DNA of 64,000 nt from positions 23,825,501-23,889,500 of the forward strand of contig NC_088308.1 of the NCBI RefSeq assembly GCF_910592395.1. The letters run 5' to 3'. Source of the DNA: Lineus longissimus (taxonomy: Eukaryota > Nemertea > Pilidiophora > Heteronemertea > Lineidae). The position numbers and the translations under genes were made by a program. This document shows positions 56,701 to 64,000 of this stretch, in pieces; position 1 is the stretch's first letter; each line of letters begins with the position of its first letter. The notes beneath the pieces were generated by a model. It worked only from the letters and a program-made list of their open reading frames with translations, made no database searches and was not told the DNA's origin.

Positions 56701-59700
56701 GACTACACGCACCGACTTCCTTCACAGATGACGTGGTGACATAATGAGTGTTTCCGTCGTGAACGGTCTACCATTTTCACCTGGGTATCCTTGGTTAAAG
56801 GCAGACCACTAATCCCAAAGGACCAGGAACCCCACCTGAGAAGCACAAAGCATCGGGCCTGGTTAGTAGCTCGACATGATTCAGAGATTTGATGAATCAC
56901 AGCGACGGATGTGAGGTCCATGAAACTTTAACTCAAAGAACAATGGGATCTTTAAACATTAATTGGAAGGCTAATTAGCGGTGACGTTAAACAGTCACAC
57001 CGGGATTGTGTGGTTACTTTCCCGTATCTGACATACCGTGTCCACCACCGTCAACCGTAGACATGACAGGGCGGCACTCAAGTTTCTTGTTACCTGGTCC
57101 ATGATCTTGAATAATTAATCCCAATTATTCGAAATTATTTTGCAGGGAAACTATGTTCAGAATTAGTAATTAAACTGCTCAATTCATTTGTCAAGACCGT
57201 CACAAAGAATTACATTACAACGGATTCTCCTCATACTGAAGCCAAGAGAGGGAAAGTAGCAATATTAGAATGGAAGCAAAAACTTCCTGCTGTGTAGTTA
57301 ACAATGGAAACACGGGCTGCAAACAGCCCTGAAGACATTGAAACAGGTTTGACACGTTGTCAAGCAAACGCTAGGACACTGGGAGAAAGTGTTCACCAAC
57401 AAAGACCTGATCAGATGCCACACAAAGTTTGGGAAGGTATCAAGACAAGACCAAGTCAAAGCACCATGGACCTCATCTAATCTGACCAAGCTGGAATTGC
57501 TAACCAAAAAGTCAGATTCTGACTTGTGTTCTCAACAGTGCAGTGCCGTACCAGTTAAGTTGTCCGAATCTCAATCCAGTCTCAGGTTCGAACCCTAGTC
57601 TAGCTGGCTCTTTGTCCTACACATGTCAACCTTTGACAGTTGTTTGGTACAGCCCTTTGGTGCAGACACTCAGATCAGAGAAAAAAAGTGATGCATAAAA
57701 ACCATGACTCTATCAAATAAAACCTAAAATTAAACAAATCGTTTGCTCAGAGACAGTTTATTTATTAGACTAGAGCTAAATTCATGATTCACCCAAAGGA
57801 CTCCTAAAACTTGAAGTCGATGTTTTTGAGCATTTCGAATGTGCAACAAGTTCCCAAGAGATTGAGATGTGTCATCCGGATTTCCAATAACTCATAACCA
57901 AACCTCTATTCTGTTAAAAGACACTAACAGCATGATCTCAAGTGATAAAAACTTCTTTAGATTCTCTTGGGTGTAATTAAAATGGTCGACTGACTGCTTT
58001 TGATATTTATGTCGCTTATTCTACAACTGGATAATCTTGTCGAAGATCACAGTTGTCTGCAACAAGTTGGGCAAGGCCACGGATTAACCCTCTGCAGACG
58101 ATAGATCAACGGCTATCATACATGCAACTACAGTGGAACTCCAGTAAAAACGACCAATCATGGGACCGAGGTTGAATGGTCGCTTTATTGAAGTTGAAAA
58201 TCGGGGGACAAAGTGCATGATTAAGTTGTTTTGTTAGGTTGTGGATATGCCACAGTCAGGTTCACTCAATCTGTTTCACATCATTCAAGGAAGGGAACCC
58301 TCCCAATCGAGCCAGACTATAGTGACATAAAATCACAATGCACTTTTGTGAGGAAGGAAAAATTTGAGCAAACCCCTCTCCCCCCACACACAATCCCCAT
58401 CGGACCTCTTAAACACAATCACTAGGGTGTTGCCCGATTATTTCCACGATTTTTTCCCAAAGACGTCATTACAATCACTCCTGGTTCACTTGGGTCTAAT
58501 TAATCAGTCATTAGCCTTAAGCAATAACCTCATTAATCGGATTAGATCTTTGTTAAGATTACAAGCTCCTTTGATTCTTACTTCAAAATCATTGCCATTT
58601 TTTTCAGTCTGGTTCAAAATGACCGTATCGTTTTTTTTCTTGATCATTTTTTGGCTCAACTGCACGGATAATTTCAGTAATTATTTTTGATTACTTCATC
58701 TGTAAAAGGATTGTGTTTTTTGTTAAGACTTCTTAGGGCCAATTTTCCCTAAAGATGATTCTCATTTCAATTAAGAAATCAGCAAATAAGGTTCAAACAT
58801 GGTCATGATCAACAGAAGGGCTTAACTTCAAGTCAACCTCAAATACAAAGGCTACATTTTCTGCTGAATCTCCTGATAAAATAGCATGCAATGGGAATAC
58901 TATACACACGAACAACGAAGGTCACATTACATTGAGAGCAATAGCATGCCCTGACATCTCACACTACCTTAATAATGAAATCTCCAAGCATCAATATTTT
59001 ACAAAACAAATTCTAGCTCTGCATTTTAAATCAATTAATTAGAATACGGCAAAATTACCTTCGACAGGGCTCCAGATTGCCACAACCCAGAGCAATATTT
59101 TCTATAAAATCTCATTATAAACGGATGGACACTTGCAGTGCCTGCAGCCTTAAGTGTACATTTTTGCTTTTCTTTTGTTCTACGATTACAGTTGCATGGC
59201 AATAGCACTGATCTGGGCATTGAGCAGAGAATCCAATGCAGTCTGAGAACAATAGCAGCTAGAGAGACTGCTTATCTCCATGACTCATGCTTGGTTTATT
59301 TGTCATATGATAGATGGCAGCATCAATTTGTAGTAGGTTTTGAATGAAAATTTGAATCACTGGGAACTTCCACAAAGTTACAAACAATTCCCCGTTCTTG
59401 AGATTTTCTATTAATATTGTACTGAACTGCAATTGCCTTTGCTGATTTCCCTGAAATGCCAAAATGTGTAAACCTTTCACTTACCAGGTGTCTTTTTGAT
59501 ATGATGTTCCTGACCAAATCGTACAGACGTCTGACCAAATGGACTTCTTTTTAAACCTGTTACTCTCTTCGTCACCTCAAAGGCTGTCCTTGGGTCATTG
59601 TAAGCACCCGGGGCAGGAATAATCTTCCCAGGTCCATTAAATCTCTGAAAGGGACCAGGCAGTGAGTTAGTCCAGCATGGTGCCAGAGCCCAAGTGACTG

Positions 59701-62109
59701 ATTTTATATTTGAGGATTGATGTCCACACCAATGTCATTACTCTTTTAATCCTGTAAGAGGTCTTTTCTATGGCCTGACATATGCACTCAGGTATGGAGG
59801 AGAGTCTCAGTATGAAGTTTCACTCAAGTTAAACAAAAGCAAAGAGATAACTCACTGAAATCCATGAGCCATATAAGTTATTAGCACAGTTTAGTTAATC
59901 TGTTCATAAACCAGATGTCACCACATACTCAAGAGTGTTGTGTTATTCCCTGCGAGTATGTGACATCTTACAAAGTTGTTTTGGCTACCTATTATGGCAT
60001 AAACACTCAAAAATGTTCTTTGGCAGGGAAAGTATCAATGAGATCCAAGCAAGAAATATATTTTATATCATATTTTTCTGACCTTTGCTTGTGATCCGAA
60101 AGGTGGATGTTCTACTTCGATGCCCTCAGTGTTCACCTTGGGTGGTTTGGGTTCAAACTGCCCGGGCAGTTCATATTTACCAGGACCAGGAACAGCCTAA
60201 AAGAAAAACCTCAATATTAAGGATTCTATATAAATGGTCAAAGTAAACTTCATGAAAATGTCTGAACTATACTCCAGTTACTGTATCAGAAAAGTTATGC
60301 TACTCGGATATTTCGTCGAACTCGAACAGTAAAAGGTTGCCGGACAGTATCTTTTCTACCTTTTTCTCCTCCTCATTAGTGATCAGCTCATGGTATCGAG
60401 GAATCTTGGCTTCGAATCGCTTTCTCTCTTCCTCCTTGAAGTTGACATTCTCCGCAAGGATCTGTGATTCCCTGTTAAGTGGCTCGTACTCCCCTGGACC
60501 AGGCCCTGGCGCACCACGGAAATCACTACGCTTTGATGTCATATTTCCAAAATGGACACCTTTGTATTTCCTTGAAGCCTCTGGATCTACTTTCTGCATT
60601 CAAATATGAAGAAATATGTAAGAAAATGGCATGCATGGCTATTAAGCTTGTACTTCAGCTTTATATTTCGCAAACCAACTGTGTGCATCATGTTCAAGTT
60701 AGTAGAGTTACCAAGGCGGCCACAAATAATCTTAGAAATTACACTCTAAAATCAATATTGTGACAGAATAAATCTATGCAACGTTGCAGACTGCATGGAG
60801 TGAATAATGATTTTTCATGGTTCTTGCAGATGGCACCACTATCAAATGTCCATGATTGTAATCTTCGAACATTGGGTAGTAAGAAGCAAACCTGTCAGGG
60901 ACAAAGTCTCTACCAAATCTTTGCAGCTGGATTCCAGGCCTCTGTACTCACATTTGCCACATTGTAATAAGCAGGTCCCATTGAAGCATCTTTGTTAGGA
61001 GGTTCTTGTTTCCTGAGTGAACCATCATCATTCTCCTCATAACCATATGCCTGCCCTGGTGTTGGGATCGAGGGTGCATCTGGCTTCCGGTGAAATTTCA
61101 ACCTGTTTGTCATCAGCTGGAAGAGATGTACTACTTTGATCAAAACACCTTCAAAGAATACAGTTATTTGGAGATTGATTGTTGGTAAATGAAATGCAAT
61201 CCTTTTTAGGATGCTATTAGAAATCACAATTACAATAATGATAAGTAAGATTTTCTACAGAAGGTAGAACTAGAAAGGTTCATTGACTTACTGATGCATG
61301 CTGCATCCTGCCTGGTGCACTTGAAAGGCCATTCTTATCTCTGATCCAGTCAGCCTTCTTGGAGAGCGTGTAAGCACCAGGACCAGGGTTATCCGAGGTC
61401 CCATCATTAAATCGCTTACTTTTGTTAGCCATTGTTTTACCACCCTGAAATGGAATGAGAAGCTATTTCATTTTTGTTGTCATCTACACAGAATGATGAA
61501 AACAATAAATAAACAAAACGTTACACCTGCACAAATCTTGCATGTCCTTGGAGAGCTTCATTTTTAACATCAGTTTCTTTCAGTTTAAAAAGATCTTTTT
61601 TTCAAAGAAGAACTTACCAAGATGGTGACTTGGGAAGGTTTTGGATCATACTGCCCAGGCCCAGGAGCAGCTATGACACTGTCATTTGGGGTAAGGAATG
61701 TCTCCCTACTTGTCATGGACGAAAATGGTGCATAGCCATCTGGAATTATGAGAAGATGAGAATTTATCACTGAGGGTGTTATCATGGTGGGGACAGAGGG
61801 AGTACAAACAAGAATTAGTTCTACGACTTCAGGTGGTCACAGTATGATGATCGGATGGTGACTTATGATGCTGTGCTCAGCCAACAGGTTGTACAGGTTT
61901 ATCGAGTATGAATGAATGCATACATGTAGGATGGCATATTCACGAAATGTGTATACTCAGTATCAAGTATTAACTATACGCCTCTTTCGGACTTTACCTG
62001 CTTTAACTTTGACAGCATGTGTTACCAGTGGATCATAAGAACCTGGTCCCACTTGCTCAGTGGTGGAGCCACATCCTTTGGTTAACTGCCTCGGTGCACG
62101 GTCATACAT
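26662..62109 (-). CDS. STPG2: STPG2-like sperm-tail PG-rich repeat protein, 11 coding exons (3' end not found)
   Basis: This is the whole-gene entry; exons are listed separately. Joining 61998-62109, 61618-61739, 61292-61444, 60952-61116, 60360-60593, 60083-60196, 59485-59644, 49195-49448, 39788-39886, 36290-36473 and 26662-26777 gives an uninterrupted 571-residue frame with GT-AG introns. About 13 PG-rich (SHIPPO, Pfam PF07004-type) motifs of the form PGPGxY recur near residues 21, 63, 98, 147, 176, 213, 265, 310, 353, 400, 474, 532 and 565. The N-terminus MYDRAPR, the GYAPF block after it and a block with IPTPGQAYGYEE match what I recall of vertebrate STPG2. Family knowledge: these are sperm-tail or ciliary proteins without known enzymatic activity. 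The human protein, from memory, is about 459 residues, so this one is already longer without its C-terminus. The frame is still open at the last donor (26661), so at least one more exon must lie further left. Confidence 0.9.
26778..36289 (-). other. STPG2: STPG2 intron 10
   Basis: A 9.5 kb intron, CpG-poor, with no recognisable nested gene. The stretch 33931-34338 is open for about 100 codons on both strands but shows no family motif. A short direct duplication of CTGCTTGGGGAAGTA lies at 34343-34375. Confidence 0.75.
34343..34375. repeat. Direct duplication of CTGCTTGGGGAAGTA
   Basis: Two adjacent copies of a 15-base word separated by GAAC, a replication-slippage-type duplication inside intron 10. 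Confidence 0.6.
36290..36473 (-). CDS. STPG2: STPG2 coding exon 10
   Basis: Encodes residues 472-532 plus the first base of codon 533. It begins DLPPPGSYEVTKSYEQS, has the repeat-like spacer KQGAFLSSASRF, and ends DPLNP before a split glycine. The acceptor is TTCCAG and the donor GTAAGG. The phase-1 cut inside the following PGPGSY motif is the same as at the exon 7/8 junction. Confidence 0.9.
36801..36824. repeat. Tandem duplication of ATCCTGCGGCTA
   Basis: Two perfect adjacent 12-base units followed by ATCG. Short slippage duplication within intron 9. Confidence 0.7.
37127..37236 (+). repeat. CAGTGGAAC-ended dispersed repeat, copy A
   Basis: Starts CAGTGGAACCCCGGTTACAC and continues with TCATGGGACCGAGGTTGAAT, then GAAGTTGAAAATCCGGGGAC and CAAAATGCATGAATAAGTT. 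It aligns over about 100 bases with copy B at 58131 and shares its end with copy C at 39562. This resembles a terminal end of a DNA-transposon family widespread in marine invertebrates; the other end was not found. Confidence 0.65.
38521..38542. repeat. Poly-G run of 22
   Basis: An uninterrupted run of 22 G on the plus strand inside intron 9. It can form quadruplexes, is prone to slippage, and its true length is uncertain in any assembly. Confidence 0.95.
39504..39562 (-). repeat. CAGTGGAAC-ended dispersed repeat, copy C (fragment)
   Basis: Read on the minus strand from 39562 it begins CAGTGGAACTCCGGTCGGCG and continues to a GACGACC and GGTCCCG, paralleling the GACC/GGGACC spacing of copies A and B. 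Only the terminal part is recognisable, about 220 bases from STPG2 exon 9. Confidence 0.55.
39788..39886 (-). CDS. STPG2: STPG2 coding exon 9 (Ser/Thr-rich, no PG motif)
   Basis: Encodes residues 439-471 in phase 0-0: KRGAGGVTFLG, then a Ser/Thr-rich linker ending RKGSSE. There is no PG motif. The acceptor is TCCCAG. The donor is GTTAAG; an alternative GTATGA site 15 bases downstream would break the phase with exon 10, so it was not used. Support is weaker than for the other exons because the segment is short and not conserved in motif. Confidence 0.75.
39887..49194 (-). other. STPG2: STPG2 intron 8
   Basis: A 9.3 kb CpG-poor intron with no recognisable gene. Imperfect repeats built on AAGCTGATGAAAGA occur around 42478-42722. 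Open frames up to 114 codons (46076-46420) have no family features. Confidence 0.75.
42478..42722 (+). repeat. Degenerate direct repeats with AGCTGATGA core
   Basis: TCATGCAAGGTGGTAAGCCA followed by AAGCTGATGAAAGA (42478-42520) recurs about 200 bases later as TGATGCAAGGTTGCAGCAAA followed by GAGCTGATGAAAGA, with a partial third copy (GGCCAAGCTGATGA near 42638) between. Likely a decayed local tandem duplication. Confidence 0.4.
49195..49448 (-). CDS. STPG2: STPG2 coding exon 8
   Basis: Encodes residues 354-438, completing PGPGSYNV across the junction. It also contains RRGVFGTTSVRI and LPGPSHYQV (399-407). The acceptor is TTCCAG and the donor GTAAGA; phase is 1-0. Its local base composition is more GC- and CpG-rich than the flanking introns, as expected of a constrained exon. 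A 10 kb intron separates it from exon 7. Confidence 0.92.
57535..57600 (+). repeat. tRNA-like SINE head fragment
   Basis: A B-box-like GGTTCGAACCC (57585-57595) lies downstream of an A-box-like GTACCAGTTAAGTTGTCC near 57547. The intervening sequence (CTCAATCCAGTCTCAG) resembles a tRNA anticodon-arm and variable region. It cannot fold as a full tRNA end to end by eye, so a SINE remnant is preferred. Confidence 0.45.
58131..58226 (+). repeat. CAGTGGAAC-ended dispersed repeat, copy B
   Basis: Starts CAGTGGAACTCCAGTAAAAA, then TCATGGGACCGAGGTTGAAT and GGTCGCTTTATTGAAGTTGA, ending GCATGATTAAGTTG. It has the same architecture as copy A with a short internal deletion relative to it, and lies in intron 7. 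Confidence 0.65.
59485..59644 (-). CDS. STPG2: STPG2 coding exon 7
   Basis: Encodes residues 301-353 plus the first base of codon 354. It includes IIPAPGAYND (308-317) and a classical inter-repeat segment KRSPFGQTSVRFGQ, and ends KKTP followed by a split glycine codon. The donor GTAAGT cuts the next PGPGSY motif between its first proline and its remainder (phase 1). Confidence 0.92.
59645..60082 (-). other. STPG2: STPG2 intron 6
   Basis: A 438-base intron with no recognisable content. Confidence 0.85.
60083..60196 (-). CDS. STPG2: STPG2 coding exon 6
   Basis: Encodes residues 263-300 in phase 0-0. It starts AVPGPGKYELPGQF and ends HPPFGSQAK. The acceptor is TTTTAG. The donor reads GTCAGA, with C at +3, weaker than the other donors in the gene. 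It is accepted because the frame and the next exon fit. Intron 6 is 438 bp. Confidence 0.88.
60360..60593 (-). CDS. STPG2: STPG2 coding exon 5
   Basis: Encodes residues 185-262 in phase 0-0. It has an expanded motif APGPGPGEYEPL (212-222), then a charged, probably helical segment rich in K, E and R (about 235-262) ending NEEEKK. The donor is GTAGAA. The frame stays open for 20 codons beyond the donor, but splicing at 60359 is supported by perfect phase with exon 6. Intron 5 is 163 bp. Confidence 0.9.
60952..61116 (-). CDS. STPG2: STPG2 coding exon 4 (family signature block)
   Basis: Encodes residues 130-184 in phase 0-0. It contains KFHRKPDAPSIPTPGQAYGY, a distinctive block I associate with STPG2 itself rather than with generic PG-repeat proteins, then a degenerate motif MGPAYYNV near residue 176. 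The acceptor is TTCCAG and the donor GTGAGT. Intron 4 is 358 bp and holds nothing recognisable. Confidence 0.92.
61292..61444 (-). CDS. STPG2: STPG2 coding exon 3
   Basis: Encodes residues 79-129 in phase 0-0. The layout is typical of a SHIPPO repeat: a basic or aromatic stretch (KSKRFND) followed by NPGPGAYTL (residues 97-105). The acceptor TTTCAG and donor GTAAGT are both strong. Intron 3 is 175 bp. Confidence 0.92.
61618..61739 (-). CDS. STPG2: STPG2 coding exon 2
   Basis: Encodes residues 38-78. It opens with DGYAPFSSMTSRET, matching the SYAPF-type block that follows the first PG motif in vertebrate STPG2, and contains APGPGQYDP (residues 62-70). The acceptor is TTCCAG and the donor GTAAGT. 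Phase in is 1 and phase out is 0. Intron 2 is 173 bp. Confidence 0.93.
61998..62109 (-). CDS. STPG2: STPG2 coding exon 1 (start codon)
   Basis: The exon encodes residues 1-37 and begins MYDRAPRQLTKGCG; the first PG motif is VGPGSYDP. The start at 62109 is chosen because MYDRAPR is the family's conserved N-terminus. A polypyrimidine tract and CAG acceptor end at 62125, so 62110-62124 is a short 5'UTR stretch and a separate non-coding upstream exon is implied. The donor GTAAAG follows at 61997. Phase after the exon is 1, and the split Gly/Asp codon is completed by exon 2. Intron 1 is 258 bp. Confidence 0.93.
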
Positions 62110-62124
62110 GATAAGTTTTTATTC

Positions 62125-63284
62125 CTGAAAAAAATTACATATACATGTATGCAAATGATTCCTATAGCAGACTGTCGACTGATCGTTGTCAAACATGCAG
62201 ATTAAAACAGCGAAAGTGGCAGTACTATTGAAAAGCATGAACATCCACTTGCTGACTGCCGCACATCTCGTATCAAATGTTTTCTTCCTCGTCAATCGAA
62301 ACAAGGGCCGTGCCATGCCACTAGCACTGCCGCCAGGCCCAGGGCCCAGGCTCTGATGAGTCTGATTAACTTTTTGGGGGGAAACGACAGTGAATCGTAA
62401 AGTCACTCCCAACTGCGATCATAAGCATACTTGCAGATACACTCAAACACTGAAAATTCAGCAGTGCTTGTATTGTTTATGCACAAATGCAGCCCCGAAT
62501 ATACAGTGCATCATTCATTGTGCAGCCAGCATGCATGCTAATGCATTACAGCATTGGAAATGTCAAAAACTGACAGGGAAGACGCCAGTTTACCGCCTAA
62601 TGATACATTGAATACAAATTATTTACCATGTGTACGAAGTACAGTTATTGTATTTCCTCGTAGGTAGGTGTGTGGATGCAAACAAGTTGTGCTTTATTGT
62701 ATTTTTTATGTTTTAAGCACCAAATTCTACAAAAAAGTGTTTATATTGAATCTCGTTTCCATGGTGCAAGATGGCGGATTTATCGTAAACTAGCTCGATG
62801 TGGCGTAAATTATGAGCCACCGACAAATTGGATATACTATAAACAATCATAATTACAATGATTTGCAACAACTGATAAACTGTCATTTTTGAAAGATGAG
62901 TTTTTGATTTGAATATTTTGTCTTTTTAAAAATATTACGAGAAACATTCGCCGACTTACGTTAGTTACGCAAGTGCGTCTTGGTACTTTAGTTACTCACC
63001 CATCCACCATTATAATTGTGACAGTTTTGTGAAAAATTTGATCTTTTGTTCCAATATTCTTCATTACCCAGTTGACTGATTATCTTGATTCTAAAGTAAA
63101 TATCTATATTGTTTGATCAGAACTGATAACTATTTTGAAATGACAGTACCATGTCATGAATTTACCGTTTACAGTGGCTTCAGCCCCAGCCAACGGCAAG
63201 GCGAGGTCTTTTTTTGTCATTGCAATTGCATATGCGGCATGCCTGTGTGCCGTTATAAGTATCCTTTTTTATTTCTAGGTCATC
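62125..63284. promoter_or_regulatory. Head-to-head intergenic region with putative shared promoter and 5'UTR exons
   Basis: About 1.17 kb separates the STPG2 and SDR42E start codons. Each start codon lies just 3' of a splice acceptor (62125 on minus, 63278 on plus), so both genes should have untranslated first exons here. CpG density rises to about 9 per 180 bases at 62161-62340, against about 1 per 100 in the introns. A perfect YY1-type core AAGATGGCGG lies at 62768-62777, next to a degenerate RFX X-box-like sequence (CCATGG with imperfect flanks, near 62757-62765). I see no convincing TATA box and cannot place either transcription start. Confidence 0.5.
62768..62777 (+). promoter_or_regulatory. 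YY1-type motif AAGATGGCGG
   Basis: An exact match to the well-known YY1 core sits in the divergent intergenic region, in the orientation usual for YY1 sites just downstream of a start site. If used, it would favour a plus-strand (SDR42E) first exon near here. Functional use is inference. Confidence 0.4.
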
Positions 63285-63464
63285 ATGGTTGAGACTCGAA
63301 GTGGACAATCAACTAAGAAGAAGGAGGTTCACGTTATAACTGGTGGAGGTGGCTATGTTGGCCAGAACCTAGCTGAAAAACTTCTTGATAAGGATGTCTC
63401 TATTGTGCTCTTTGATCTTAATAGGCCCAAGGAGGATTTGGTTGGGGATGTTACCTTTATACAG
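63285..63464 (+). CDS. SDR42E-type short-chain dehydrogenase/reductase, coding exon 1
   Basis: Encodes 60 residues from ATG at 63285 (context ATCATGG) to the donor GTGGTT. After a basic leader (MVETRSGQSTKKK) comes beta-strand 1 and the glycine-rich nucleotide-binding motif TGGGGYVGQNL (TGxxGxxG class, residues 19-29). An acidic LFD follows at the end of beta-2 (residues 42-44), typical of NAD(P)-binding Rossmann folds, then DVTFIQ. The order and spacing resemble human SDR42E1/E2, of the 3-beta-hydroxysteroid dehydrogenase-like extended SDR group, whose exact substrates are poorly known. A TTTCTAG acceptor just upstream (ending 63278) suggests a separate 5'UTR exon. Only the N-terminal seventh or so of the usual roughly 390-residue protein is in the window. 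A close extended SDR (3-beta-HSD or NSDHL) is the alternative. Confidence 0.85.
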
Positions 63465-63991
63465 GTGGTTTTTTAAGCTTTCTCACATTTTCTCACTCTT
63501 TTAGAATAGAACATAACAATGCTTTAATCCATTCATGCCTAGAGTTAGCCAGTACTGGATTAGTAGGAGCACATGTAAACTCGATTTGTCAAGCCTGAAT
63601 CCAAACCAATATAATTATTACCCTTTCTGGGAAGTATGTTTTTCTGATTTGAGTGTCTCTTATTAGACAGAATATCGGTGTGTTGTGGTTATTCCGTTTA
63701 AAAGGTACAGGTAAGATGGCTGATGCTCTTTCACCTTATATTTGAGTTGGTTTGCTGGCAAAGACTTTAACTATAAAAAAAACACAGCTTTGCTGTAATG
63801 GCAGATTATGAGACTTTATTAGATTTCATTCTTAAATCTCATCGATCCAGTATAGTTTGAGTCAGTGGATGAAGTCACAACTCTGATGATGTGAAGAAAG
63901 TAGGCAAGAATGTTGTGTATTCTCTGTCGTCATGTTCAATCTTGTTCCAAAGTCAACGAATGATGTTAAAATTTGAACATATTTTTTTCAG

Positions 63992-64000
63992 GGTGATATC
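63992..64000 (+). CDS. SDR42E-like coding exon 2 (first 3 codons, cut by window end)
   Basis: A polypyrimidine tract and CAG acceptor end at 63991. The next nine bases encode G-D-I in phase with exon 1, making FIQGDI, the conserved block after beta-3 in SDR42E and 3-beta-HSD proteins. Intron 1 (63465-63991, 527 bp) contains nothing recognisable. Confidence 0.8.

Larger units (their letters stand above)
49449..59484 (-). other. STPG2: STPG2 intron 7
   Basis: A 10.0 kb intron, 6 CpG in the 600 bases at 55801-56400. It holds a tRNA-like SINE head near 57535 and copy B of the dispersed repeat at 58131. No nested gene is recognised. Confidence 0.75.

Noticed and set aside
57535-57600. A functional tRNA gene
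   Set aside because: Internal-promoter-like boxes are present, but a complete acceptor stem and cloverleaf could not be paired; a SINE fragment is more likely.
62119-62412. 97-codon minus-strand frame with GPGPGGSASG just upstream of STPG2
   Set aside because: It runs across the polypyrimidine tract and acceptor before exon 1 and is out of frame with MYDRAPR; the PG stretch comes from GC-rich promoter-region sequence, perhaps an untranslated exon.

Overview
This is eukaryotic nuclear DNA, most likely from an invertebrate animal. The genes are split into short exons with GT-AG introns. Intergenic and intronic DNA is AT-rich and carries tRNA-derived SINE heads and terminal-inverted-repeat elements. 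No bacterial-type operon, rRNA, intact tRNA, CRISPR or prophage is visible. I cannot name the species. Lineages with mosaic DNA methylation, such as molluscs, echinoderms, hemichordates or lancelets, would fit the base composition.

Two genes can be supported, arranged head to head. On the minus strand a sperm-tail PG-rich repeat gene, recognised as STPG2, starts at 62109 and runs leftwards for at least 35 kb. Eleven coding exons (61998-62109 down to 26662-26777) join in perfect phase to give 571 residues with about 13 PG(P)-x-Y (SHIPPO) motifs. The C-terminal exon or exons were not found. On the plus strand the first coding exon of an SDR42E-type short-chain dehydrogenase/reductase (Rossmann fold) lies at 63285-63464, and its second exon begins at 63992 and runs off the window. 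About 1.2 kb separates the two start codons and probably acts as a shared, CpG-richer promoter region.

Layout: 1 to about 12,200 is a block of near-random, CpG-normal sequence with no recognisable gene. From about 12,200 to 62,000 the DNA is AT-rich and strongly CpG-depleted, and contains the STPG2 exons and introns. Within it are a roughly 908 bp terminal-inverted-repeat element (23157-24064), two tRNA-like SINE heads (near 15631 and 57535), three members of a dispersed CAGTGGAAC-ended repeat (37127, 39562, 58131), a 22-base poly-G run (38521) and an AAT microsatellite. From 62,000 to 64,000 are the promoter region and the SDR42E start.

No functional link between a sperm axoneme repeat protein and an SDR enzyme is evident beyond the shared promoter region. 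The most interesting non-gene signals are the sharp CpG boundary near 12.2 kb, the composite inverted-repeat element with an NRF1-like palindrome, and the matching phase-1 splits inside the PGPGSY motif at exon junctions 7/8 and 10/11.
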